From: JAWVFK01 sp033856175
Lineage (GTDB): Bacteria > Actinomycetota > Thermoleophilia > Solirubrobacterales > 70-9
Direction: 5' to 3'
Length of the DNA: 64,000 nucleotides
Assembly (NCBI GenBank): GCA_033856175.1
Contig: JAWVFK010000006.1
Coordinates: forward strand, 1 to 64,000
Each line of letters starts with the position of its first letter. Position 1 is the stretch's first letter. The position numbers and the translations under genes are program-made. The notes beneath the pieces are model-generated. The model was not told the origin of the DNA. It saw nothing but the letters and a program-made list of their open reading frames with translations, and made no database searches. Shown here piece by piece: positions 51,321 through 58,892 of the stretch.

Positions 51321-51830
51321 TCAACAGGCACGCCAGAGCCCGCGCCCGTCACGACCGGCGGCTGCCTGAAGACGGTCGAAGCGCTCGGCGAACCGGTCGT
51401 TCGGCGCGATCGCCAGCGTTCGCGCGAAGCCCCGCCGGACCAGCTCGGCGTTGACGAAGCGCCGGCCGCTGTAGACGTAGGCCAGCAGCCGCCCGTAGCG
51501 GTCGCGCCGCTCGACGCCGAGACGCAGCCGCACCCGCCGTCCCTGCACCAGCCGCTCGTTGAAGTCGTGAGCCTGGGGGCCGAAGCACTGGACCGGCGTT
51601 CCCGGCTTGACCGTCTCCGGCGTATCGACGCCGATGTAGCGGACGTACTCGTGGCGGCCGCCGAGGTCGACGACGATCGTGTCGCCGTCGACCGCCCGCA
51701 CGACCCGTACGCTCGCCACAGGCGGCGGCTCCTGCGCCCGGCCGGGCCCGGCGCCGCCGCAGGCGCCGAGGGCGACGGCGGCAGACAGGCCGGCGGCGAG
51801 GGCGAGGCAGCGCTGAGGATGGGAGGTCAT
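51321..51830 (-). CDS. Staphylococcal nuclease-like (SNase) lipoprotein
   Basis: 169 residues. A lipoprotein signal ends in the lipobox VALGAC (Cys ~24). The SNase domain has RAVDGDTIVVDLGG, RYIGVDTPETVKPG (catalytic Asp/Thr region), LGVERRDRYGRLLAYVY and the Asn/Arg-rich end. It likely degrades extracellular nucleic acids at the membrane surface in a calcium-dependent way. It ends in a lone Cys (WRAC). Confidence 0.88.
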   Translation of the reverse strand: MTSHPQRCLALAAGLSAAVALGACGGAGPGRAQEPPPVASVRVVRAVDGDTIVVDLGGRHEYVRYIGVDTPETVKPGTPVQCFGPQAHDFNERLVQGRRVRLRLGVERRDRYGRLLAYVYSGRRFVNAELVRRGFARTLAIAPNDRFAERFDRLQAAAGRDGRGLWRAC

Positions 51831-51870
51831 GCCTTCCCAAGTCCCCGCGGACCGAATTTCGCCCCGGGGG

Positions 51871-52815
51871 CTAAGGAATGCGGCGAACGATGGCGAGCAT
51901 GATCTCCTTGATCTGCTCGATCACCTCGAGCGCCGCGCTCCACTCGCGCTGCCAGACGTTGCGGCCGTAGATGACACCGGAGCCACCGGCCTCCATGATC
52001 GACCGCGTCTGCTCGAGCAACTGGTCGTCGTCGACCTTGGAGCCGCCGGAGAGCACGACGAGCGCGCGGCCGGCCGACTGCACGCACTGGCGGATCGCTT
52101 CGTCCTGGCTGACCTCGAGCTCGTTGTAGGGCGCCGGCGCGTCCCTGTCCTTCTCGGGGTCGAGCTTCGGCATGTTGAGCTTGACGACGTCGGCGCCCAT
52201 CTCCATCGCCATCCGCGCCGCATAGTCGATCGCGTAGAAGGAGTTCTGACCGCCCTTCTTCTCGACCGCCGAGCCGCGCGGATAGGACCAGACGACGAGC
52301 GGCATGCCGAAGCGCTCGCAGTCCTCGCGCACCGTCTGCAGCTGGCGCAGGTCCTCGTCCTGGCGCGGCGAGCCGACGTAGAGCGTGTAGCCGACGGCGT
52401 CGGCGCCGAGCCGCACGGCGTCCTCGACGCTGGCGTTGGTCGAGGAGAAGGCATCGCCCGAGGGCGGCAGGTCGGTCTTGCCGTTGACCTTCAGCAGCAG
52501 CGGCACCTGGCCGGCGTAGTCCGGGTAGTACTTGGACGCCATGCCGATCTGGCAGGCGATCGCCGAGTAGCCGGCCTCGGCGGCGAGCCGGAACTGGTAC
52601 TCGGGGTCCTTCGAGGCTGGATTGGGGAAGAAGTCGCGGGGGCCGTGCTCGATGCCCTGGTCGATCGGCAGCAGCAGCAGCGTGCCGTTGCCGGGGCCGA
52701 ACTCGAACAGCAGCCGGCGCAGCCGTGCGCGCTTGCCGGGCGCGAGCCGGGCGAGCAGCGACTCGCTCATCTGGTCGGCCGAGCCGGCGCCGGTTTCAGT
52801 GGTCTTGACTTCCAT
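51871..52815 (-). CDS. fbaB: Class I fructose-bisphosphate aldolase, DhnA/FbaB type
   Basis: 314 residues. The TIM-barrel DhnA-family blocks are IDQGIEHGPRDFF, ADAVGYTLYVGS, and the Schiff-base Lys region MGADVVKLNMPK, with LSGGSKVDDDQLL near the end. It reversibly splits fructose-1,6-bisphosphate without a metal. ATG 52815 has GGGGAGAAAC upstream. It diverges from the HxlR regulator; its -10 (TATAGA) lies at 52857-52862. Confidence 0.9.
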   Translation of the reverse strand: MEVKTTETGAGSADQMSESLLARLAPGKRARLRRLLFEFGPGNGTLLLLPIDQGIEHGPRDFFPNPASKDPEYQFRLAAEAGYSAIACQIGMASKYYPDYAGQVPLLLKVNGKTDLPPSGDAFSSTNASVEDAVRLGADAVGYTLYVGSPRQDEDLRQLQTVREDCERFGMPLVVWSYPRGSAVEKKGGQNSFYAIDYAARMAMEMGADVVKLNMPKLDPEKDRDAPAPYNELEVSQDEAIRQCVQSAGRALVVLSGGSKVDDDQLLEQTRSIMEAGGSGVIYGRNVWQREWSAALEVIEQIKEIMLAIVRRIP

Positions 52816-52856
52816 GTTTCTCCCCGTCGTCGCGTCGTTGGTTCGTGGAAGCCGAG

Positions 52857-52862
52857 TCTATA
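52857..52862 (-). promoter_or_regulatory. Putative -10 box TATAGA for the aldolase gene
   Basis: On the minus strand TATAGACT lies 42 nt upstream of the aldolase ATG, a conventional leadered promoter with GGGGAG near the start. Confidence 0.4.
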
Positions 52863-52918
52863 GCGACGACTGCGAATGACCGCTCCAGGCGCGACTACCC
52901 AATTTCGTGGGGGTGCCT

Positions 52919-52977
52919 AGTTCGAATTCAATACCAAAGACCTTGCTTTTTACGCTCCGAAGTACGAAAATCGAACT
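52919..52977. promoter_or_regulatory. AT-rich divergent region with AGTTCGA/TCGAACT inverted repeat
   Basis: AGTTCGA (52919-52925) and TCGAACT (52971-52977) form an inverted repeat 45 bp apart, in a segment clearly poorer in GC than its surroundings, just before the HxlR gene. It is a candidate autoregulatory operator. Confidence 0.3.
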
Positions 52978-52983
52978 TCAACG

Positions 52984-53334
52984 ATGGCCGCGAGTCGCAA
53001 AATCCCACCGCCGCGATCCCGACCCGCGGATTCGGCCGGCCCCAGCCGCCCGGTCTTCGACGTCCTCGACCTGCTCGGCCGCCGCTGGGCGATGCGGATC
53101 GTCTGGGAGCTGCGGCGCAACGCGCTCGGCTTCTCGCAGCTTCGCGACCGTCTCGGCGTCAGCCCCTCGGTCCTCTCCACCCGGCTCAGCGACCTCGAGG
53201 CGGCGGCCGTGATCGAGCGCGACGGCGAGCGGCGCTACCGTCTCAGCGGCGCCGGCCGTGAGCTCGCTCAGCTCCTTTATGAGCTGAACCGCTGGGCGGA
53301 GCGCAGCTATGCTCGCCCGAGTGACGGGTCCTGA
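52984..53334 (+). CDS. HxlR-family winged-helix transcriptional regulator
   Basis: 116 residues. The HxlR winged helix covers residues ~25-105: VFDVLDLLGRRWAMRIVWELRRNALGFSQLRDRLGVSPSVLSTRLSDLEAAAVIERDGERRYRLS. It acts as a dimeric DNA-binding repressor or activator, often redox- or aldehyde-responsive. No Cys is present, so a thiol switch is unlikely. The neighbouring divergent aldolase is a possible target. The rhomboid-like gene starts inside its 3' end. Confidence 0.92.
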   Translation: MAASRKIPPPRSRPADSAGPSRPVFDVLDLLGRRWAMRIVWELRRNALGFSQLRDRLGVSPSVLSTRLSDLEAAAVIERDGERRYRLSGAGRELAQLLYELNRWAERSYARPSDGS

Positions 53335-54118
53335 GCTGAGCGTCGTCTGCAAGAGCTGCGGCTCCGAGGTGAGCCCCTATGTGACCGAGTGCCCTTATTG
53401 CGGCACGCGCGTGCGCAAGCGGGCCCCGAAGCTCGAGCGCGACGGCGGTGAGCTCAAGCAAAAGGAGTCGCGCCGGCAGTCGCGCCGCCGCCGCTCCCCG
53501 CGTGCTTCGCGACCCCATCGCCAGCTGAGCTTCGGCGGCGGCCGCCCTCACGCGACGATCGCGGCGATCGCCGCCCCGGCGATCGTCCTGCTCGTCCAGG
53601 CGTCCGGCCTGCTCTCGGTCTCCCAGCTGGGGGCGATCGACGGTCCCGTTGGCGGCGAGTGGTGGCGCTACCTGGCGGCGCCGTTCGTCTACTCCCACCT
53701 CGGCTACCTGTTCGCGGTCGCCGCCGCGCTGGCTCTCTTCGCCGCTCCGCTCGAGCACCGCCTCGGCACGATTCCGACCCTGCTTCTGATCATCGGCTGC
53801 GGTGGCCTCGGCATGCTCGCCGCCGACGCGATCGAGCGCTCGATCGGCGGCTCGACCGACATCACCGTCGCCGCCGGCGGCAACGGCATCGCCCTCGGCA
53901 TCCTCGCCGCCTGGCTGGCGATCCGCCGCGCCGAGGTCCGCGACTACCCGGCCGACGAGATCGACGTCATCGGCGTCGGCGTCTGCGCCGTGGTCCTCCT
54001 CGCCCTGCCGGTGTTCGCCGACTGGGCCAACGTCTGGGCCGGCCTCGCCGGCGCCGTCGTCGGCGGCCTCGCCGGGTTCACCGCCACGCTTGCTTCGCGC
54101 GGAGCCGCGGCCGAGTGA
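53309..54118 (+). CDS. Rhomboid-like membrane protein with N-terminal zinc ribbon, catalytic residues lost
   Basis: 269 residues. C14/C17/C28/C31 make a zinc ribbon (CKSCGSE...CPYCG), followed by a basic linker and a six-helix rhomboid core (WWRYLAAPFVYSHLGYLFAV with the usual W-R and His, PLEHRLGT). The catalytic GxSG is GGNG (N192) and the TM6 His is also replaced (WANVWAG, N241), so it should be an inactive rhomboid pseudoprotease. Start ATG 53309 overlaps the HxlR gene by 26 bp; GTG 53321 is an alternative. Confidence 0.82.
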   Translation: MLARVTGPELSVVCKSCGSEVSPYVTECPYCGTRVRKRAPKLERDGGELKQKESRRQSRRRRSPRASRPHRQLSFGGGRPHATIAAIAAPAIVLLVQASGLLSVSQLGAIDGPVGGEWWRYLAAPFVYSHLGYLFAVAAALALFAAPLEHRLGTIPTLLLIIGCGGLGMLAADAIERSIGGSTDITVAAGGNGIALGILAAWLAIRRAEVRDYPADEIDVIGVGVCAVVLLALPVFADWANVWAGLAGAVVGGLAGFTATLASRGAAAE

Positions 54119-54474
54119 GCGAGCGGTTTACCGAGGAGCAGCTCGACGCCGCGATCGAGCGGCTCTCCGAGCCGGGACGCTTCAGCGAGGCCGAGGCGCT
54201 GGTCGGCCGTGCGGCGCCGCAGCTCCAGCGGCTGCTGGCGCAGGCGCTGGAGACCGGCGGCTGGTTCGGTGAGTCCCACGACGCCGCCGTCTTGAAGGCG
54301 GCGACCACGCCCGACGAGGACCAGCGCCTGACGAGCGTGCGGACGCTGCTCGCCGAGGAGGCGCGAATGGGAATGATGGTCGGCGTCGCCGTCGGCTGGA
54401 CGCTGCGCGACGAGCTTGCCGACCCTGAAGACTCCGCAGAACCCGCAGAACACGACCCCAAAGGAGAGACCTAG
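54115..54474 (+). CDS. Small acidic protein of unknown function
   Basis: 119 residues from GTG 54115, whose GTGA overlaps the rhomboid-like stop. It is helical and acidic (EEQLDAAIERLSEPGRFSEAEALVGRAAPQLQRLL) with a short hydrophobic stretch (MGMMVGVAVGWTL). No family is recognised. Translational coupling to the rhomboid-like gene and 2-bp spacing to the next gene suggest one operon. Confidence 0.72.
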   Translation: MSERFTEEQLDAAIERLSEPGRFSEAEALVGRAAPQLQRLLAQALETGGWFGESHDAAVLKAATTPDEDQRLTSVRTLLAEEARMGMMVGVAVGWTLRDELADPEDSAEPAEHDPKGET

Positions 54475-54476
54475 AG

Positions 54477-55187
54477 ATGGAGATCCGCTTTCACGGCCAG
54501 TCCTGCTTCGAGATCAGCGAGGGCTCGACGACCGTTCTCGCCGACCCCTTCCTGAAGCCCAACAACCCGATCGCCGTCGCGACCGCCGACGAGGTCAGCG
54601 CGACCCAGATCGTCGTCAGCCACGGCCACGCCGACCATATGGCCGATGCCGTCGCCGTCGCCAAGCGCACAGGGGCGCCGATCGCCTCGCTGGTCGAGAT
54701 CGCGAAGTGGTTCGAGGCGCGCGGCTGCGAGGTCGCCGACCCCAACCTCGGCGGCACCGTCGCCTTCGACGGCGGCTGGGTCAAGTTCGTCCCCGCCTGG
54801 CACACCAGCACCCTGCCGGGAGCGGCCGACGACCCCTTCAGCGCCGAGAAGGGCACCCCCGTCGGAACCGGCGCTGGGATGGTCATCGAAGTGGGAGGCA
54901 AGACCGTCTACCACGCCGGCGATACCTGCCTGTTCAGCGACATGAAGCTGATCGCCGAGCGCAACCCGATCGACGTCGCCCTGCTGCCGATCGGCGGTCA
55001 CTACACGATGGATCGCCACGACGCCGTGGTTGCGGCCGAGTTCGTCGGCGCGGCCACCGTGATCCCGATGCACTACGACACGCTGCCGGCGATCGTGACC
55101 GACGCCCAGGCGTTCAAGTCCGACGTCGAGTCGAAGACCTCATCGAAGGTGCTGGTGCTGGCGCCGGGCGAGAGCGCGAGCTTCTGA
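54477..55187 (+). CDS. UPF0173-type metal-dependent hydrolase (MBL fold)
   Basis: 236 residues. The metal motif VVSHGHADHMADA gives HxHxDH, with CLFSDM and HYTMDRHDAV and MHYDT carrying later ligands, the arrangement of UPF0173/UlaG-like proteins. Strong AAAGGAGAG lies 10 nt before the ATG. No substrate can be named. It ends the operon starting at the HxlR gene. Confidence 0.9.
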   Translation: MEIRFHGQSCFEISEGSTTVLADPFLKPNNPIAVATADEVSATQIVVSHGHADHMADAVAVAKRTGAPIASLVEIAKWFEARGCEVADPNLGGTVAFDGGWVKFVPAWHTSTLPGAADDPFSAEKGTPVGTGAGMVIEVGGKTVYHAGDTCLFSDMKLIAERNPIDVALLPIGGHYTMDRHDAVVAAEFVGAATVIPMHYDTLPAIVTDAQAFKSDVESKTSSKVLVLAPGESASF

Positions 55188-55208
55188 GAGGCGGCAGGAC
55201 CGGCGGCG

Positions 55209-55424
55209 CTAGAACTGCGGGCCGCGCTGGAACCAGGCGCGGCGGTCCTTCCAGTCGTGCACCATCAGGGCGCCGCCGACGGCGGCGAGAAGGACACCTG
55301 TGAGGCCGTGATGGAGGCGCTGGCCATTGACCCAGAGGCGCCGCCGCTCACGGTCGTAGCGAAGGAGTGCCTCGCGCCGGGCTGCGGCTGAGATCTCGTG
55401 GGCTGTGGCGGTTCTGGCTTCCAT
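55209..55424 (-). CDS. Small membrane protein of unknown function
   Basis: 71 residues from ATG 55424, with GAGGAA 8 nt upstream. An Arg-rich N-terminus is followed by one hydrophobic stretch (HHGLTGVLLAAVGGALMV) and a basic tail rich in Trp (HDWKDRRAWFQRG). It diverges from the second R2lox gene, and its start region is unusually AT-rich. Confidence 0.68.
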   Translation of the reverse strand: MEARTATAHEISAAARREALLRYDRERRRLWVNGQRLHHGLTGVLLAAVGGALMVHDWKDRRAWFQRGPQF

Positions 55425-55536
55425 TTGTCTGTTCCTCGAACGATTGTGATTCTGATTACTTATTCGGTCGCAAAAAGCGGATTCCTTAGCCGGGACCGTT
55501 CCCGCGCCAGGCGGCCTCAACGAGAAATTCCTGGCT

Positions 55537-55559
55537 GATTGGCCAATCGGCGGTAGGGT
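55537..55559 (+). promoter_or_regulatory. Palindromic operator and -10 box of the second R2lox gene
   Basis: GATTGGCCAATC (55537-55548) is a perfect 12-bp palindrome set just before TAGGGT (55554-55559), a plausible -10. A factor bound there would overlap the -35/-10 spacer. Confidence 0.4.
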
Positions 55560-55612
55560 TGCGCCCGCCGGCTGCCCAGCGGCCGGCCAACGTCGACGAG
55601 GAGAGGGTGGAG

Positions 55613-56545
55613 ATGGAAGCCAAGCAAGCAGATCAGACCGTTTCGCCGAGCGCTGAGCGCGAAGAGCTCAAGGAGTCCTCGGACCCGGCGCTGAGCGAGG
55701 GCGCCGAGCGCGGCGAGATCAAGCTGCTCAGCTACGAGGAGCTCTACGCCCTCTGGGAGCGCCAGCACTGGGCGACCCAGGACCTCGACTTCAGCCAGGA
55801 CCGGATCGACTGGCACGAGCGCTTCGACGACGACGAGCGCTTCCAGCGGATGTATGGCCTCGCCTCCTTCTTCGTCGGCGAGCAGCGCGTCACCGACGAG
55901 CTCGGGCCGATCATGCGTGCCTGCCCGACCGAGTCGCAGCGGATCTTCCTCTCGACCCAGATCGCCGACGAGGCCCGCCACGTCCGCTTCTTCGACGCCT
56001 TCTACGAGCAGGTCGGCGTGCTCGAGTCCGCCGATCTCCGCGGCCGCATCGAGGAGAGCCAGCAGCACCTCAACGACAAGTTCGGCGTCCTCTTCGTCGA
56101 GATGCTCAAGGGCCGCGTCGACCGCCTCGCCGCCAACCCCGACGACACCGAGTGCCTCGTCCAGTGCATCACGCTCTACCACATGGTCATCGAGGGGATG
56201 CTGGCGCTGACGGGCCAGCACTTCATCATCGATTACAACACCAAGGAGGGGACGCTGCCGGGCTTCGTCGAGGGCTTCAACAACGTCGCCCGCGACGAGC
56301 ATCGCCACGTCGCCTTCGGCGCCCGCTTCCTGCGCGAGAAGGCCCAGGAGGACCCTCGCTACGAGGCGGCGATCACCTCGATGCTCCAGGAGGCGCTGCC
56401 GGTCGCCGACGCCGTCCTCAGCCCGCCCTGGGTCGACGACCCCAGCGAGTGGGAGCTCTTCGGCGTCACCGCCCAGCAGACGCGCGAGTTCGCCGTCACC
56501 GCGCTGAGCCGGCGGCTCAAGGTCATCGGCATCTCGCTCGGCTGA
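55613..56545 (+). CDS. R2-like ligand-binding oxidase (R2lox), stand-alone
   Basis: 310 residues from ATG 55613, with GAGAGGGTGG before it; TTG 55559 would add 18 unrelated residues. All six ligands are present (E90, E120, H123, E194, E229, H232) together with V93 and Y189, the Val/Tyr pair of R2lox. There is no catalytic partner subunit (R1) nearby, and the length matches R2lox, so a ribonucleotide reductase role is unlikely. It lacks the SCP2-like domain of the paralogue at 11174-12478. Function in vivo is unknown for the family. Confidence 0.85.
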   Translation: MEAKQADQTVSPSAEREELKESSDPALSEGAERGEIKLLSYEELYALWERQHWATQDLDFSQDRIDWHERFDDDERFQRMYGLASFFVGEQRVTDELGPIMRACPTESQRIFLSTQIADEARHVRFFDAFYEQVGVLESADLRGRIEESQQHLNDKFGVLFVEMLKGRVDRLAANPDDTECLVQCITLYHMVIEGMLALTGQHFIIDYNTKEGTLPGFVEGFNNVARDEHRHVAFGARFLREKAQEDPRYEAAITSMLQEALPVADAVLSPPWVDDPSEWELFGVTAQQTREFAVTALSRRLKVIGISLG

Positions 56546-56577
56546 GGCCGGAGGGCCTGTCCGGGTCTATCGAGGGC

Positions 56578-56583
56578 TAGATT
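56578..56583 (+). promoter_or_regulatory. Putative -10 box TAGATT before a leaderless gene
   Basis: TAGATT ends 8 nt before ATG 56592; no Shine-Dalgarno. Confidence 0.4.
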
Positions 56584-56591
56584 GGGCGCCG

Positions 56592-57338
56592 ATGAGCGCC
56601 TCGAGCGACGCCCTGACCGAGGACGGCTTCGGCCCGACGCTGCCGCAGCTCCTGCGGCCGGCCTGGCGGCGGTCCCATCCAGCGCTCCGCCTGCTGCTGA
56701 TCGCGGCGGCGGCCGTCGTCCTGATCGGCCTGGGGCTGGCACTGCGCCATGGCCGCGGCACGAGCTTCAGCTACGGCGGCGCCGAAGGCCCCGCCTTCAG
56801 CTTTCGCTACAAGGGCCTGCACCGGGCGCCGCCGGCGGCGGCGGAGCTCGCGCGGCTGGAGCAGAGCGACGGCAGCGGCCTTCTGCGGCGGTTGACCGTG
56901 CGGCCGATCGAGATCGAGGCCCGGCGCGAGCCGATCTCGACGACGCTGCCCTTTGCCGCCGCGCGCGTCGTCCGATCGGGTGGCTCGGCGCATGCGGGCT
57001 TCAGCCAGATCGCCGAGGGCCGCACGCGGCTCGCCGTCGTCGAGGGCAGGGAGGCCTACATGGTTGCCTACACGGCTCGCGGCGCCGGCGCCGCGCCGGA
57101 CGGCCACGCCTGGATCGGCAAGCTGCTGCTGGTGCCCGAGCACGGCGAGGCGCCGCGGCGGGCGCTGGCGATCGAGCTGACCGAGCGGGTTCGAAGTACC
57201 AGGGTCGCCGAGGCGCTGCGCCGCTTTCCCGCCGGCTTCATGCTCAACTGGCCGATCCGCTTCTGGGTCCAGCAGCGGACCTCGGTCGACGTGCCCGACG
57301 AGCTCGAGCTGCCGCTGAAGAGCTTCGCGATCGGTTAG
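56592..57338 (+). CDS. Single-pass membrane protein, unknown function
   Basis: 248 residues. A ~30-residue cytoplasmic part is followed by one TM helix (LRLLLIAAAAVVLIGLGLAL) and an extracytoplasmic alpha/beta domain. Its pattern (FSFRYKGLHRAPPAAAELARLE...) does not match a family I recognise. It faces the 3' end of the sigma factor gene, convergent with 17 bp between stops. Confidence 0.75.
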   Translation: MSASSDALTEDGFGPTLPQLLRPAWRRSHPALRLLLIAAAAVVLIGLGLALRHGRGTSFSYGGAEGPAFSFRYKGLHRAPPAAAELARLEQSDGSGLLRRLTVRPIEIEARREPISTTLPFAAARVVRSGGSAHAGFSQIAEGRTRLAVVEGREAYMVAYTARGAGAAPDGHAWIGKLLLVPEHGEAPRRALAIELTERVRSTRVAEALRRFPAGFMLNWPIRFWVQQRTSVDVPDELELPLKSFAIG

Positions 57339-57355
57339 GGCTGGCCTGGGCCGAG

Positions 57356-58795
57356 CTAGCGCGAGGCGGCCGAGGCCGAAGCCACGGGAGCGACCACCGT
57401 TGCATCTGTGGCCGAAGAGCCGGTGCCGGTGCCGGCGGCTGGGTCTGTCTCCTCGCCCGTGCCGGCCGTCGGATCCACGCTGCTGGTCGTGCCGGTCGTG
57501 CCGGGGTCGCTCGAGCCGCTGGCGGTGCCGCCGCCGGAGGGGGGGCCGGCCGCGCCGCTGCCATCGGGGCTGGTGCTCCAGCCGCCGTTGCCATTGCCAC
57601 TGGTCGGTTGCGTCGAAGCGGGTTGGGTGGGCGCAGTCTCGTGAGTCGCCGGGGCAGCGGCATCGGCACTGGCAGTCTGCTGCGGCTTGGCCGGGCGCTT
57701 CGGCACGGCCGGCTCTACGGCGGCGGTCTTGGGATGGGCGGAGACGGCGAAGTGATGCGGAGGCGGGGTGGGGGCCGGAGCGACGGCCGCATGGGTGCTC
57801 GGAGACGATGCGCTGTGGTGGCTCTCGCGCTTGATCTCGACGGCGCCCGCCGTCAGCAGGGCTGCCGTGACCACGCCGGCCGTTGCCTTCGTCGCCAGCG
57901 CGCCGCCCAGCGCGCCGCTGATTCCGCCGCCGAAGCCACCACCGATGCCGCCGGCCGAGCCTCCGGCCGCGCCGGCCGATCCGCTGGCAGCGCCGAGCTT
58001 GCCGAGCAGGATGCCCTTGAGAACGATGAGTGGTCCGGGAAAGAGAGCGGCGAGCGCCTTGGTGTCGGAGCGCAGCTGCATCCGGAAACGCTTGCACTCC
58101 TCACAGCCGCGGACGTGGCGCCGCGCCGGCCCCGAGACGCGGCCGATGCCCTCGGTCGACTCGGCGAGCGCCACGCGGACCTCGTTGCAGCTCAGCAGGC
58201 GTGCCTCGGAGGCCTCGGCCAGCGACATCCTGGCGCGGACGAGCAGCGACTTGACGCTCGGCACGGTGGTGTCCATCGCCGCGCCGATCTCCTCGTAGCT
58301 GAGGGCGTCGAGCTCGCGCAGCAGCAGGGCGGTGCGCTGGGTCTCGGGCAGCTCGCCGACGTCCTCGATCAGGTTGCGGAAGTCCTCGCGCTTCTGAACC
58401 TTCTCGAGCGTCGTCGCGCCGTGCTCGAAGGGCCGCTCGTCCATCGCCTCGTCGGCGTCGGCGACCGGACGGCGCAGGTGGTTGAGGCAGCGGTTGCGGG
58501 CGATCCGGTAGAGCCAGGGGCGGGCGGCGATCTCCCGCTCGTCGGAGAGGATCGCCCGGTAGGCGGCGACGAAGACCTCCTGCAGCACGTCCTCGGCGTC
58601 CTCGGTCGAGTGCAGCATCTGGCGGCAGAAGGCGAGCAGCCGCGGCCGGTAGCGGTCGAAGAGAACCTCGAAGGCGGCCTCGTTGCCGCGCCGCATCAGC
58701 GCGATCAGGCGCTCGTCGCCCTGAAGGCGCAGCAGTGGCGAACGCACGTGAAGGCGCCCGCGTCGGTGTGCGTGTACGAGTGCGGAAGCTTCCAT
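57356..58795 (-). CDS. ECF sigma factor fused to zinc-finger anti-sigma-like segment, membrane-like helix and long disordered tail
   Basis: 479 residues, more than double a usual ECF factor. Sigma2 is at ~38-105 (AAFEVLFDRYRPRLLAFCRQMLHSTEDAEDVLQEVF), sigma4 at ~148-195 (LLLRELDALSYEEIGAAMDTTVPSVKSLLVRARMSLA). C203, H227, C231 and C234 match the HC2 zinc finger of anti-sigma factors (HVRGCEEC). A Gly-rich stretch and a hydrophobic segment (~301-320) follow, then ~155 residues of Thr/Ser/Pro/Gly/Ala. I infer self-regulation: the tail could hold the sigma at the membrane. No separate anti-sigma gene is adjacent. Confidence 0.85.
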   Translation of the reverse strand: MEASALVHAHRRGRLHVRSPLLRLQGDERLIALMRRGNEAAFEVLFDRYRPRLLAFCRQMLHSTEDAEDVLQEVFVAAYRAILSDEREIAARPWLYRIARNRCLNHLRRPVADADEAMDERPFEHGATTLEKVQKREDFRNLIEDVGELPETQRTALLLRELDALSYEEIGAAMDTTVPSVKSLLVRARMSLAEASEARLLSCNEVRVALAESTEGIGRVSGPARRHVRGCEECKRFRMQLRSDTKALAALFPGPLIVLKGILLGKLGAASGSAGAAGGSAGGIGGGFGGGISGALGGALATKATAGVVTAALLTAGAVEIKRESHHSASSPSTHAAVAPAPTPPPHHFAVSAHPKTAAVEPAVPKRPAKPQQTASADAAAPATHETAPTQPASTQPTSGNGNGGWSTSPDGSGAAGPPSGGGTASGSSDPGTTGTTSSVDPTAGTGEETDPAAGTGTGSSATDATVVAPVASASAASR

Positions 58796-58840
58796 TGGGG
58801 ATGCTCAGGAGACAGAAACCCAGTCCCCTGCCGCTCGAAA

Positions 58841-58868
58841 CACCGTAGCAGCGAGGAAGGTGCGTTCC
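58841..58868 (-). promoter_or_regulatory. Possible ECF-type promoter of the sigma gene
   Basis: On the minus strand GGAAC (58868-58864) is followed after 18 nt by CGGTG (58845-58841), roughly the -35/-10 spacing of ECF promoters, one base long. It would allow autoregulation. Confidence 0.25.
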
Positions 58869-58877
58869 AACCAGGCC

Positions 58878-58883
58878 TAGAAT
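58878..58883 (+). promoter_or_regulatory. -10 box TAGAAT of tRNA-Leu
   Basis: TAGAAT ends 9 nt before the tRNA 5' base. This spacing calibrates the -10 boxes seen in front of the leaderless protein genes. Confidence 0.6.
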
Positions 58884-58892
58884 GCCCTCTGC

